A stretch of 64,000 bases of DNA. Origin: Epiperipatus broadwayi (Eukaryota; Onychophora; Udeonychophora; Euonychophora; Peripatidae). Below, piece by piece: positions 45,455-57,099 of this stretch. The DNA is taken from positions 7,755,998 to 7,819,997 of the forward strand of contig JAQFVV010012395.1 of assembly GCA_028023455.1 (NCBI GenBank). The letters run 5' to 3'. The notes under the pieces were generated by a model that was not told the DNA's origin, searched no databases, and worked only from the letters and a program-made list of their open reading frames with translations. The position numbers and the translations under genes were made by a program. Each line of letters starts with the position of its first letter. Position 1 is the stretch's first letter.

Positions 45455-47040
45455 GTATTAAACCTTAAAAACTGTCTTGCAGATCAATTTTTAAATAGAG
45501 TTTAAACCTATATTTTTATTAGCATAGAATCAGAATTCTGATGCTATGATAAATTTTTATTAAAAATAAGAGGTCTTTATAATAAAAAACTAATATTTAT
45601 GGCAAATATTAAAATTAATATTAATATTCTTATGTTAGCATGTTGTTTTCCCCTTACATATGTTTTTAATTTTTTTTCTCTTCTTAACATAATTTTTTTT
45701 CAATCTCTAAAGCAAATAGAATTTATAATTAATTTCTTATTCAATTATAAATATTTAATATTTATTATAACTTGGATATATCTGCTTATCGATTGATTGG
45801 TATTTTGCCAATCTTTATTTGTATGATTAAAGCTATAATTAAATGGCAGTAATTATGTAGTTGAATTATACTGGATATATACTCATTAAATTGAATTCAA
45901 TCTAATTAAATGAATTTTCTCCGATATGAATACATAGTCGTCTAAATATATATGTATATTTTATGAGTTGGATTTATTCCTAACTATTGTAAATACACTT
46001 TTGTTTATATTTATATTATTTTAAATCTAGTTATCCATTTCTCTCTCTCTCTCTCATTCCAAACCTAGTGAAATATAGCTATAAACACACCCTGTAATGC
46101 ATATCCATGTTTTTCTTTTGAACTAATAATGATAAATGAAGGGGCTAACATCTAAAGAGTTAGGCAAGGATTTGAGCCTGACTATAGATGTTTCTCATTG
46201 TAGAGATGGCAATGTAATCTGCAGTATGGCAGATGTGTTGTAAATATACAAATAATATCTATATATTATAAGGATAAATCATCATTACTTAGATATGTTT
46301 GATAAGAATGATAGTCAAGAAATATGGCTGAATACCTAGTCCAAAGATAGTCAACATAGTTATTTTAACATTCTTTAATCATAGATATAAAATCTTCATA
46401 TATTCTTATTAAAAGGGAATAGGCTCATTTCAATATATGTTTAATATATATATTTTTCCTATTACATTCATTGCTCAGTAGACTATTTTAAACAAACCTT
46501 TTCAACAATTTTTAAAATGCCATCTTGTAAAGTTTATCTCAGGCATCAAAACAATGGACTCTTTAAAAATAGTCAATCTATTTAACGATAGCCATATCTA
46601 CTTCATTAATTTGTTTTCTTTAAAAAAATATTTTTTCAAAAAATAAAATAACTCATTCCCAATTAATTGTAGCAATAATGAAAAGGATTATGGTATAAAA
46701 GAAAGTGTTTCATTAATTAGAATTTATTAAACAATAATTTTAAAATGGAACTAGAATAGTATAGCATATAATGCAAAATAAAAAAAAGCCACGTGATACT
46801 TAGTTCACGTATATTTTTATTTCCTAAAAGAAATTAAAATGTCCATATTTAGTTTATAATTGAAATCTTCAAATACATAATCAGTAATTTATTGTCAGAT
46901 TTCCACACAAATAAAACATATTGGCTTTAGTTTAAAAAAAACACACAGACATTATATATTTTATGCTACTGGCTTGAATAGCATGATAAGAATAACATAT
47001 AAACAATAAATCTCTTTAATAATCAGTTATTTTTAATATT
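45455..47040 (+). other. Intron sequence, no feature seen
   Basis: AT-rich, with a CT dinucleotide run near 46041-46055. No exon or element was recognised. Confidence 0.4.
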
Positions 47041-47760
47041 TTGTTTTTGTTTTTTGATTTTTAATTTTTTGATTTTTAATATTTTGATTTTTAATTTTTA
47101 ATTTTTATTTTTTTATTTTTTATTTTTTATTTTTTTATTTTTTTTATTTTTTATTTTTTTTATTTTTTTATATTTTTTTTCATTTTTTTTCATTTTTTTA
47201 TTTTTTTATTTTTTATTTTTTTATTTTTTTATTTTTTTATTTTTTTTATTTTTTATTTTTTAATTTTTTATTTTTATTTTTAAGTTTATTTTTTATTTTT
47301 AATTTTAATTTTAATTTTTGTTTTTTGGGTATTTGGGTTTTTGGTCTTATGTATGTAATTAGTTATGATAAAAATGATAATTTTTGATATTAAATTTTAG
47401 ATTATTGGTTTAATGGGTTTTAAGGGTTTTGTTTTTAATGGTTTGATGATAAAATTTGAATTGTTTTAATACATTTATTTGTTTGTCATTTTGAAGAATA
47501 ATTTAAAAATGATTTTAAAATGTTTTTGTTATTTTTTATTTTTATTGTTATTTTTTATTATTAGTTTGTTATTATTATTATATATATATTTTAATATTAT
47601 ATTTTTTGTAGTTTAATTTTTATGTGTTGGGTTTTTGAAAGATTTGGGAGGATTTTGGTTGAAAAGGGTTTGGATTGAGTTGTTTTTGCTTTATATTATT
47701 TTGTTTTATTTTACTTTTATATGGAAATATGAAGAATAATAATTTTGGTTGTATTGATAT
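47041..47760 (+). repeat. T-rich tract almost devoid of cytosine
   Basis: The first about 280 bases are T4-8 runs separated by single A. The following about 440 bases stay T-rich with ordinary G. In all about 720 bases I count about seven C against several dozen G on the plus strand, an extreme strand asymmetry. The bias stops abruptly near 47765. Confidence 0.85.
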
Positions 47761-47782
47761 AATATTTGTCTAATTTTTTATG

Positions 47783-47830
47783 TTGTAGTTCTGATGAAGA
47801 CTGCTAGTACAGTTGAAACTGTAAAATATA
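47783..47830 (+). ncRNA. Hammerhead-like core, weak
   Basis: CTGATGA (47791-47797), a 5-bp stem GACTG/CAGTT with a bulged A, GAAAC and a GTA that could be the cleavage triplet. Flanking AT-rich bases give a partial stem I. Stem III would have almost no room. This could equally be a chance match in another dispersed repeat end. Confidence 0.22.
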
Positions 47831-48020
47831 TGAATAAAATTATTTGCTTAAAGTGTTGAAGGAGTATTGATGAATTTATAGTTATCTAAAATAAACTAAT
47901 TACTCCATTTATTGGAGATGTTTATTAACAAATATGTTTTCTGAAAACGTCAATAAACTCATAGAATACATTTAGGAATTGAACTTAGACATATAAAATT
48001 AATATTTTCTAAAATTTTAG

Positions 48021-48158
48021 GTGTTAAACTGTCCTATTTTTCTCAACCATGCCCTGGTGTTCAGTGTCCAACAGGAAAGTGCCTTTTGCCTGGGCAAATC
48101 TGTGATCAAAACATTGATTGTTTTAACTTCGCGGATGAATTTCCATGTTACCGACCAG
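48021..48158 (+). CDS. LDL-receptor class A domain exon
   Basis: A phase 1-1 exon of 46 codons holds one complete LDLa module. It has six cysteines in CPGVQC, PTGKC, LLPGQIC, DQNIDC and FADEFPC order, with the Asp/Glu set that normally cages calcium (D, D, D/E). Acceptor TTTTAG/GTG and donor CCAG/GTAAG are good. The frame joins exactly to the preceding protease exon (G + GT) and to the MAM exon. LDLa modules bind ligands or position a protease at the cell surface or matrix. The symmetric phase makes it a classic shuffled module. The SDE of the consensus is ADE here. Confidence 0.9.
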
Positions 48159-48648
48159 GTAAGAATAAGTGAATAAAACTTTCGTAATAAATGAAAAGAG
48201 CATTGGTGAATTGAAACAAAATTATTAAACCGTTTAATAGTATCTATTCATTTCTAAACTGTCCATTTATATATATAATAAATCCAGGAAATAAAAATCT
48301 CGAAAAAAAAAAACTAAAATAAAGGAATGTAATCATTTCCGGTAGCGAGAAAATGTGGGTTAGGAGATTTAAATATAATCAATCAGTAAATTTAGAATAC
48401 ATAATTTGCAATCTTAATGATGACATAAATGTATCAAAAGCTTGACTTGCTATATATAAATAGACAGTTTTGTACAAGTGGATAATATTAAATATTTGGT
48501 TTTATTTTTAATGAACTGCCGATTCTGAATTTAGACAATTTGTTTATATGTATAATTTTAGCATTATTTTAAGTACAGAACTTGAGATAATATTAATACA
48601 GTTTTTAAAAATCAAAGCAATATTTGTTAAAGTTTTTTTCTCCCTTAG
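48159..48648 (+). other. Intron between LDLa and MAM exons
   Basis: A 490-base phase-1 intron, AT-rich with an A10 run near 48303. No embedded element was recognised. Confidence 0.8.
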
Positions 48649-48801
48649 AGCACCCAACCGTAAGCTGTGACTTTGAAGATGGTACTATTTGTGGCTATCG
48701 TCAGGATCCTTCAATATTTCTTTTTCAGAAAATAAATTGGATGAGAGGATCATCAAAAAAGTGGAATGTAAGATCACCTTGGCCACCGGCAAGTAATGGA
48801 G
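48649..48801 (+). CDS. MAM domain, first exon
   Basis: This 153-base, phase 1-1 exon begins a MAM domain: a CDFEDGTICGY motif with the first two conserved Cys, then QD, a Trp (INWMRG) and a second Trp further on. The acceptor follows a strong pyrimidine tract (TTTTTTTCTCCCTTAG), and the donor is GGAG/GTAGTT. MAM domains mediate adhesion in extracellular and transmembrane proteins. About 110 more residues are expected, but I found no continuing exon in the remaining 15 kb. The protease-LDLa-MAM order suggests a secreted or membrane-anchored multidomain protease. Confidence 0.88.
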
Positions 48802-49439
48802 GTAGTTCCATCATTTATTCTATTTGTTTATTATAAGTTTTTATTGCAAACTCAGTTTTAAGACACCACTGGTTTTCCTCACAAGATCTACACAAACCAA
48901 ACAATTCTGTTCTTAAATGATAAGCATGCCATTTTATAACCTGGAGTTTAAGTTTATACTGAGAATTTTTTTTGTTTTAAGTAGCCACCTCACCCCTATT
49001 CCATCTATCAACTCAACATTAGGTTATAAATAAGTATATAATTGTAAAAGCCTTGAGTCAATCTGAACTGATCAGATGGGTATTGATTAATTGGTAATAT
49101 ATTTCAATATTATGTATCATTTATCGTTCAGGAGGAATGTATGTCATATTCCTATTGATACAAAACTCTTATTTTTATTTATTTTTACCTTTATACTGGC
49201 AATTTTAATTACTTCGTTTTCAAGTAATCTCTATTTTATATTACAGTCCATCACTGTTGTTATATTTGAATTTATTCCATAATTTTCCAGCAATGTAAAA
49301 AAAAGAGAAGGGAGTTACTCTAATTATTAATTATTTTATACAAAATTGAAAAATAAATTTATACATGTAATGACCAAATTATGACTATTTAACTGATAAG
49401 TTTTTTAGTCCTGTACTAAAAAAAAGGGGGACATAGACA
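48802..49439 (+). other. Intron sequence after the MAM exon
   Basis: AT-rich; no further exon was recognised. Confidence 0.45.
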
Positions 49440-49690
49440 AAGTGTGCAATCAATTATGTAAGTAGAAGGATTTGAACTTTGGGATTTTTCAGTCTATATT
49501 CATCCTCCACTCCATCTCAAGCAACCAATGCACATGACTACATACATAATAAAAGAGATAATCCCCAGTATACATATTTTGTTCTGAATCAGCACTCATC
49601 AGTTGGACCAGATCATAATCTCCCATATATATATATATATTCTAACCTATCAAAAGAAGACTTCTATTAAAATAAATGAGCGAATTCAAT
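49440..49690 (-). repeat. Copy of the hammerhead-bearing dispersed repeat
   Basis: This shares the GTTGG.CCAGA...CATC landmark and a TCATCCTCCACTCC segment with the units at 8.0-8.8 kb, in the minus orientation. A GTAAGTAGA..GGATTTGAA segment upstream recurs near 54540, so these repeats have a common flank. Confidence 0.5.
49563..49606 (-). ncRNA. Hammerhead-like core keeping canonical G10.1/C11.1
   Basis: On the minus strand, CTGATGAG begins stem II and a C precedes the GAAA position, as in canonical hammerheads. Stem II is TGCT with AGAA (one base decayed from AGCA), and the GAAA tetrad itself has mutated to AAAA. The palindromic ATATGTATA and a CCAA/TGGGG stem I remain. Inactive itself, it shows what the ancestor probably had. 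Confidence 0.4.
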
Positions 49691-49879
49691 AAAGAGAATT
49701 CGGAAAGCCTAAACGCTTCCATCTATGATTCGGGTAGCAAACCCTATATTTTTATCTAATATAGCTCGACGTTTGGTTAGTTATAATAATTCAGCTACAG
49801 CGATATGCAGTTCAGACAGAGATAGAATTAAAAAAAATTATCATTAATAAAATAAATTTAAAAGGAAAATTTAGAATAA

Positions 49880-50742
49880 CTAACATTCTTTCTCTATCCA
49901 AAACACATTCTCTGAGCTGTAAGTACTTGCACTGTTCGACAATGATGATGATGATTTCATGTCATTGTTAATATTACCGACTAAAATAAAACATTCATTA
50001 ATTTTTCTAATATGCTCTCAATATTTTATTATTATACAATTAGAAGTTTCAATCTCTTAAGCCATGCCACACTTGTAATGTTGATCATAATTGATCAATT
50101 CTTAATGTAAGAGCACTTATAATAATGACACTAATCTCAGGGTTCTCTGTTATTTTTAAAGAAAAATGCTCGGCAGTATTGTGTTGTCGCATATGACTGA
50201 CATTCTGGTCGGCTATAGGAAACATTTACCTTATTTAAATTCCAGGTGTCTTCATCCACATATCAACTATTATAATATTTAACGAGATGATAACCATATT
50301 CAATAACAACGCATAATTTTGAATAATACAGCCATTTTATCCAGAATCTCAGTCGGAATGATGAAAAGACAAGGGTGCTTTTGTGTCCCTCCATCATCCA
50401 TGACAACACAATAATTTAACTAAGATTTATTACTTAGACACTTCACTTAAATGTGTACGAAATAATGTGCACAAAAGCTAATAGTTTGGGAATAAAGTGA
50501 TTTTACACACACATAAAATAAAATGTTTTGGTCTGAAGTTTCAATTCCACAAATAATCCTTATTAAATTAAAATATACTGAAATATTCTGATCTGCTTAC
50601 AATTGTCTATCTGGTGTATTGAATTTAAGATTTCATAAATGATTTCGGACTCAAGAAAAGTATTGCAAGTATTATGCAAATACACTTTTATTTAGCACAC
50701 AAGAAAAATGACTCAAAACAACTTGTAACAAGACTATAATTT

Positions 50743-50779
<37 letters not shown>

Positions 50780-53700
50780 ACCCCCCCCCCCCCCCCCCCC
50801 AACAAAAAAAAACAAAAACCCACCCCCCCCCCCTCCTCACCCCCCCAAACCCCCCCAAACACCAAACACCCCCCCACACCCAAAAAAGGTGTTTTTTTTA
50901 TTAAATTTTAACAAGATTCTAATTTATTATTACAGTTTAACAAAACTATTCTTTATGATTAACATAATAAACAAACATATACAATTTATTCGATCCCATA
51001 TGGATAAAACAAAATATAACTAACAGTAATTCGTCTATACTTTTAGACCTGGATTCGAACTACTTCTTCATCTTATTTTTACATTTATGCAAATTGAATA
51101 TAACAAAATAAATATTATTATCGATACATCAACTCATCCGTTTAGTGTATCTTATATGAACAGTTACTTAACTTTATTGACTATAGATATGTTTTAAAAC
51201 AAAAACAATTTGATTCTAGGCAATACGTACAAACGATTTTTATTATCATATCATTTAATTAAATGATAGTTTTTATTTAGATAACTTATTATAATTTATG
51301 GGTTATTTATCAGAAGTTACACTTATTATTTTAATATTTACCTTAATAACAACTGAAGTTGTTATACACATTGTATTCCTCAGTATAAGTTATATTGTGA
51401 GTGCTACTTAATCATTAACCCGAATTAAACCTAGTATTTGAACCCTCCATTGGCAAATAAAAATTTCTAAATCATGCAATTTTAAACTTACTCTCTCCAT
51501 TGACTTACGTGTGGATTACCAGCACTATTCCACCGCACAATCCAGACATTGATCATATATACTAGCACGCTATTTATACTAAATGGATCGTAAGGAATTA
51601 ACCTCCATTATCTTGCCATAACTTTCTAAACAAAACACAATATTCAACACCTTCCTTGGTGGAATTATCTCTATTTTCTCATGAGGAATATGGAATAACA
51701 CCAAAGGTCTGTAGAGTTAACTACTATATTAAAATAGTTTGGTGGGTCCTTGCCTCTTACTTGGGCATAATAGGAACACACACCAAATATAATCCTCTCC
51801 TGGGATTTTAATGAATGAAATACACTAAATACGATATAAATTACTGATCATCCTAACTCTGAGAAGCGATCACTTGGGTTATAAACATACCCGAATACTA
51901 GTTTTATCTATTCCCCTCATGGAAAATAAAGCTTTTGGGGAGATCATTTTCCATCCCACAAAATAGATACATTACAATTATTACTTATGCGAATATTAAA
52001 CATATACCTATGCTATATCGGGGCAAGACAAGCAAATACACTAATTACACTAAATTTATGTTCCGGGGTATACTTAGATCAACGTCTGAAATCAATGGAT
52101 AACACAGAATAAACCATAATAATTTTCGCCTTTGCCAAAGAAACATTCAACCAGTAATTGGTAGTATAGTATCTTGAACTAAATTAAGTGAATGCGTTAA
52201 TAAAGAATAATTGGGAATAAGTTCCGCAATTAACATAGTATAAATTTGTTTCAAACTTTAAATAAGTAATATCCTGTATAGCACTTCTCTTTAATTACTT
52301 CTGATAATTTTAACTAGATATTTTACCTATTAAGTATCTAAATTTTTCTACTTTTACGCATCTAACATATAAATTTATCCCCATAATTGCATATCATAAG
52401 TAAACACATTTTATAAAAAAAATTTTTTTTTTTGTCAAATATAAATTTAACCTAGAATAATTACAGGAAAACATACCTTTATGATTACAAGGTCATTTAA
52501 ATATTACTTGACTATACAGCCTTTCACCTGTTGATATAAAAAAAAAATACACATAATTTTACAAATTAGTAAAAAAAAATCATTACTTAACAAGTGCTTA
52601 TTATCTCACTAGAAAAATGTTTTTCCGTTGGGCAATTTATCTAGATGAAGAATTTGATCCATTCGTAGTTCACGAAGCAAATTTAAAACAAGAAACACAT
52701 TTTATTATTTCATTTCTATAAAAGTTGCCTCCATTCTGGTGCAATTAATAAATTAGGCAAAGAAAAAAAAAACATAACAGCGTTGGATGTTAATTCTTCC
52801 TTGAATTAACTGCTATAATTTTGGGATCCAAGAAAACAATACATATTTTAACAGGACGAATATTTGACGATAGACGATCACATATACAATTCTTTTCTTT
52901 TTACTATCAGCGATACGTATCATTTTTAGCTAGCTGGCTTATGAATAAAATAATGCGCGAATTTTCCAAAATACTATTATTATAAGGACTGCAGCTGACT
53001 TACGTGGATATAAAATTTTAACGACTCCAATTGATGTATAATATAACATATTATTTTATGGTTATAATTAAGTCACTAATGTTTGTAGTTTTTATTCCTA
53101 TTCTAGGAATTGTAATTTGTCTTTTATAAGGAATTCTCCGTAAAATGCACACATACAAATTTTCCGATATTTGCCTTGAGAAAATTTATATTTTCTTTTT
53201 AAAAAATATACAGGTGCATAAGTAAATATCCTTTGTCATTAATATTATTTTTAGATAATTTTCAGTGAATAAAACATATTTTAACGTGGGGAACTTACAT
53301 TATTTTCAAAGCAGACAATTTCCTTTAGAAAGAGCGCGAAATTTTCTAGTTAACTTTCCTTGGCTTTTATAATATGTCTTTTAATTATAATTTTTCTTTT
53401 ATACCACGAAAAGATAATTAAATAAGGTAAAGTTAACAAATCATTGATTATTTCCTGGAAATTACTCATATTACTTATTTTAAATATAATGACATTTTCC
53501 GTGATTGCTGTAGTCAATACGGTCATTTTGAACCTTAGCATAAGATAGTATATTTCGCGTATAAAAAGCTTTAAATAGGTAGATGGCACCGGAAAACAGA
53601 ATATCTTATCAAATAGGATTAGCCATGCATGATATTATTAAAAATTTACTTGACTTATATTTATTTCTGCAATAAAAAATAATAAAAAATTTGTTACCGA
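49880..53700. repeat. Large diverged repeat, copy 1
   Basis: Ordered blocks match 57100-61500 in the same orientation: the ACACATTCTCTGAGC region (49905), the TTTTATCCAGAAT...CCATCATCC block (50336), and the ACACACC...CCTCTC...CCATCCCACAAA block (51770-51965). Divergence is high. No coding frame was found. The C-rich tract interrupts this copy. Confidence 0.42.
50743..50880. repeat. Long homopolymeric C tract
   Basis: About 55 C with one A interruption are followed by an A-rich break and further C7-C12 runs with occasional A or T. The minus strand is poly-G and could form quadruplexes, the plus strand i-motifs. The length makes assembly or read error likely, so its exact size should not be trusted. 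Confidence 0.85.
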
Positions 53701-54332
53701 ATTTCAGTACTGCTTCCTCCTTGTAAAACTAATGTCAGACTAAACTTTCTTCAAAATTTGGCGGTCTTCTTTTAGCGACCTCTTACAGAAAAATAATCAT
53801 TTAATTATACATAAACAAAAGAAAGGAAAAAAAAAACTTATTACAGTCATATATTTTTCCGTATGATTTAAACAAATTACAAAGTAATTTGACAAATAAT
53901 GAAAAATAATAAATATCTTTAACTAACAATGCTTATTAGTGGTGTATATTTCTGTATACATTATTATCTAAATTAATTTAAAAATTACCAGAAGTTATTG
54001 TGCTTTATGATAAGACATTCATCTACTCTCCCTCTACCCATCCAAAATCAATTACTGTTTATAATATGTGCTTTTATACTATATTAAATTGCTCTTATTG
54101 TTAATATTTTAATTAAATTATTCATGCTCTTCTTCAAAATGACATCACATTACTAAATTTATTAGTTATTTGCTTAAAACACGTTAAAGTGAGTAAATAG
54201 TATACTTTATTAATCACTTAATATTATTATTATTTTATCTTTTTATTTTCTAAAAAAAGATAGCATTGTTTTCCTGTGGAAACAATGCCAAATAAACCAA
54301 GTGTCAATAACACTAGGTTGCAATATATACAA
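53701..54332. other. AT-rich noncoding stretch
   Basis: No feature was recognised. Confidence 0.35.
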
Positions 54333-54705
54333 TCAGTGTTCGGTTTATATTAAGATAGCAATTGCTTAAACTTTACTAGCCAGGCTTCAATTCTCTCACC
54401 CTTCCAACTATTTAACTGTACATTACTGGACCATTATACATATATATTAATAGGAGAGGGATGGGCTGAACTTATATTATGACGTAATCTATTTCTAAGG
54501 CAGAATGTAATTTTCATATACTAAATACTTCTTATATATGTAAGTAGAGGAAATTAAATCGGATTTTTCCCTTTACATTCGTCCTCCACTCCACAATCTC
54601 TCTATTTATATATATAAGAAACATTCAGTATAAAAAAAAATACATTATTGTCTTGTAAATAGATGACATCATAATTTAAGTTCAGCCCATCTTTCTCCTA
54701 CTAAT
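54333..54705 (-). repeat. Relic of the dispersed repeat with a small inverted repeat
   Basis: Positions 54333-54425 match the reverse complement of 62310-62400 (TTTATATTAAG, GGCTTCAAT and CCAACTATT landmarks). About 54440-54485 is the reverse complement of 54660-54705 (AAGTTCAGCCCATC). No hammerhead core is preserved. Confidence 0.5.
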
Positions 54706-57099
54706 GTATTGTAACGGTCTAGACTGTACAGCTCATATGAAAACGATCCAAGAGTAGTTTGCATGTGAGCTCCACATTTTGATGTTATATGCTCAAAAAC
54801 TTTTTTATTTTATAGCCTGCTAAGATCAGCTAGATACAAGAGTTTCTATCATACTAATTGCAGTAAATGACAGCCACTAAAAATAATAAGAAACTCAATT
54901 TTATTTATTTATATACATCCTCACACAACACAAACAATAACATAATTGATAGCAATCTACGGGTATCGTTAGTCTATTAGTTTCTTTCATGCAGGATTAA
55001 ATTTAGAATAATAACGTATTATTTTCTTTAATTGCCTTATTTACTTTGGATAGAAATTAATATGGTTAGAGATTTATTGATTCTAATATTATTTTGATAT
55101 TCAGTCAATATACGGCACAATATCTTTTAATTGTCTCTGGTTAGATATAGCTCGTTGCATAGACTAACTATTATTAATTGTATTTATTAATACAATGGAT
55201 CACAACACAGTTTTAAGACATATTTTTAGTTTGAAGATACGATAATATAATTCAATAAACTATGTTATTGGACCATATATACTTTCAGGCTGTAATGCAG
55301 GTAAATATTAATTCTTAACTAAGTAGCATAAGAGGCGGAAAAACAGCATCTGCATTACACTCATTTATGAACCAAGACTATATAAAAATGAAGCATTTTG
55401 ATATACGGCAAGAATGTGCATTTACCACACACTACTGCTCAATGTAAGGGTGGTAAGTGCGAGTGAATGGCAGGTGAAAACGGCACTACACAAAGAAAAT
55501 ATATACAAACGAACATTATACATAAACAAAACAGCCGGGAATATCAGCTCAAGTAAATTTAATACACTCACTTATACTTCCCATGCTTGATCATTTCAAA
55601 CCCAGAAGGTATTTTATTTAAGTATGAACTATTAAAAAGACAATCGTACTTAATTTAATCTGACAATACAACCTGTTTTATACTATACACAAGTCATTAG
55701 TCTGTACTATTCATGTTAACGATTAAACTATTATTTTTACAATTTAAGGCTAGGGGAAATTATTTTTATTTTTTAAAAAAATACTGAGTTTTTAAGAAAA
55801 TGGCGAGTGTAAGCTAGTTCTTTTATAAAAAAATTCTTTTCTTTTTAGGGTTACACTAACTGAATTGTGGTATGACTAATACAAGTAGCAATGAATTGCC
55901 ATCCTAATTTCTAAACATATCTATTTTTATATAAAGATAATCATAATAACTTATAAAATATTTTCAGTATCAATTAAATGTGGGAGATAAAATACCTCAT
56001 TCAAAGTTACCCTTTTCATCACTAAGAGTTAAAGTTCTGATTTCAGATATTGGTAGACTTTTAATGAACTCGATCTGTACAAACATAGCTATATCTGGTG
56101 AAACTTCTATTATATGGTCTCTGTCAATCCACAGTTATTTTCTTGTTCAATGGGTAGAATTGGATAGTGTTTACCTTGTTGATTGAAGGCTGGTTTCTCC
56201 CCAAAGTAATAGACACTTTTGAAGTTTAGGTGGCATATATTTCGCATACATTCTTTAAGATAGTTTTACATTATCTGACTGCTTCTTCTTAGCAACTCTT
56301 GATTGACGTATAACTTGCACCCAGCCAGCTTAACTAGAGTGAAGCAGATGACAGCTTCTTTAATCTTACATCATATTATAACACAAAGTCACAATAATTA
56401 ACACAATCACAGCATAAAATAATTAAAGCAGAATAAACAATCTTCAGAGAGTCCCTATTTATAATTTACTGAGATGTCTTATCAGCAAAATCAGTTTCTA
56501 TCATGGGTCATTTCTATCTATTTATCTATTGATAGTAGAAACTTCATTATGGTTCATGGTTTATTTCTCCAATTATAGCATCTATAAAATTTGAACTTTG
56601 AAAAGGGATTACACCAAGATTACAGACTAAATTACATCAAATATTTATCTCATTAATTAACTGATCTGTTTAAAATCTAGAATTTAATTATATTTTTTAC
56701 AATAATGTAATAACTTTACAAGTATTAATAAAAGACATATTTTGTTTTAAATTATTTTTAAAATAAACTTAGAACAATTTAATACCATGTAGATTTATTT
56801 GTGCACATACTTATAAATATTTAACCATTGCTAAGTAACAATGTTAAAACTCTTTATTAAAATTCATATACAATTTTCAAATTATATACATGAATCATAT
56901 ATAAATATCATTTCAATAAAAAAGGGATGAGGAGAAAGGAAGGAAAATGCCAAGACTACTAATATTATTAATATTAAGCTAAGCTCAGCAGATGGTTAGT
57001 TATCTTAACATTCACTACAGAGACATCATTAAAATATAAGGAAATTTCAAGACAATAATCAAATGCATTACTATAAAGTAAATAAATAAACTAGGAAGA
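54706..57099. other. AT-rich noncoding stretch
   Basis: No element end or exon was recognised. A 46-codon minus frame at 55997-56134 was considered and not accepted. Confidence 0.35.

Noticed and set aside
50688-50879. Gly-rich minus-strand frame
   Set aside because: It is only the translation of the poly-C tract.
55997-56134. A 46-codon minus-strand open stretch that reads like ordinary protein
   Set aside because: No convincing splice acceptor with a pyrimidine tract, no recognisable domain and no partner exons. It is probably a chance frame or a very old element fragment.
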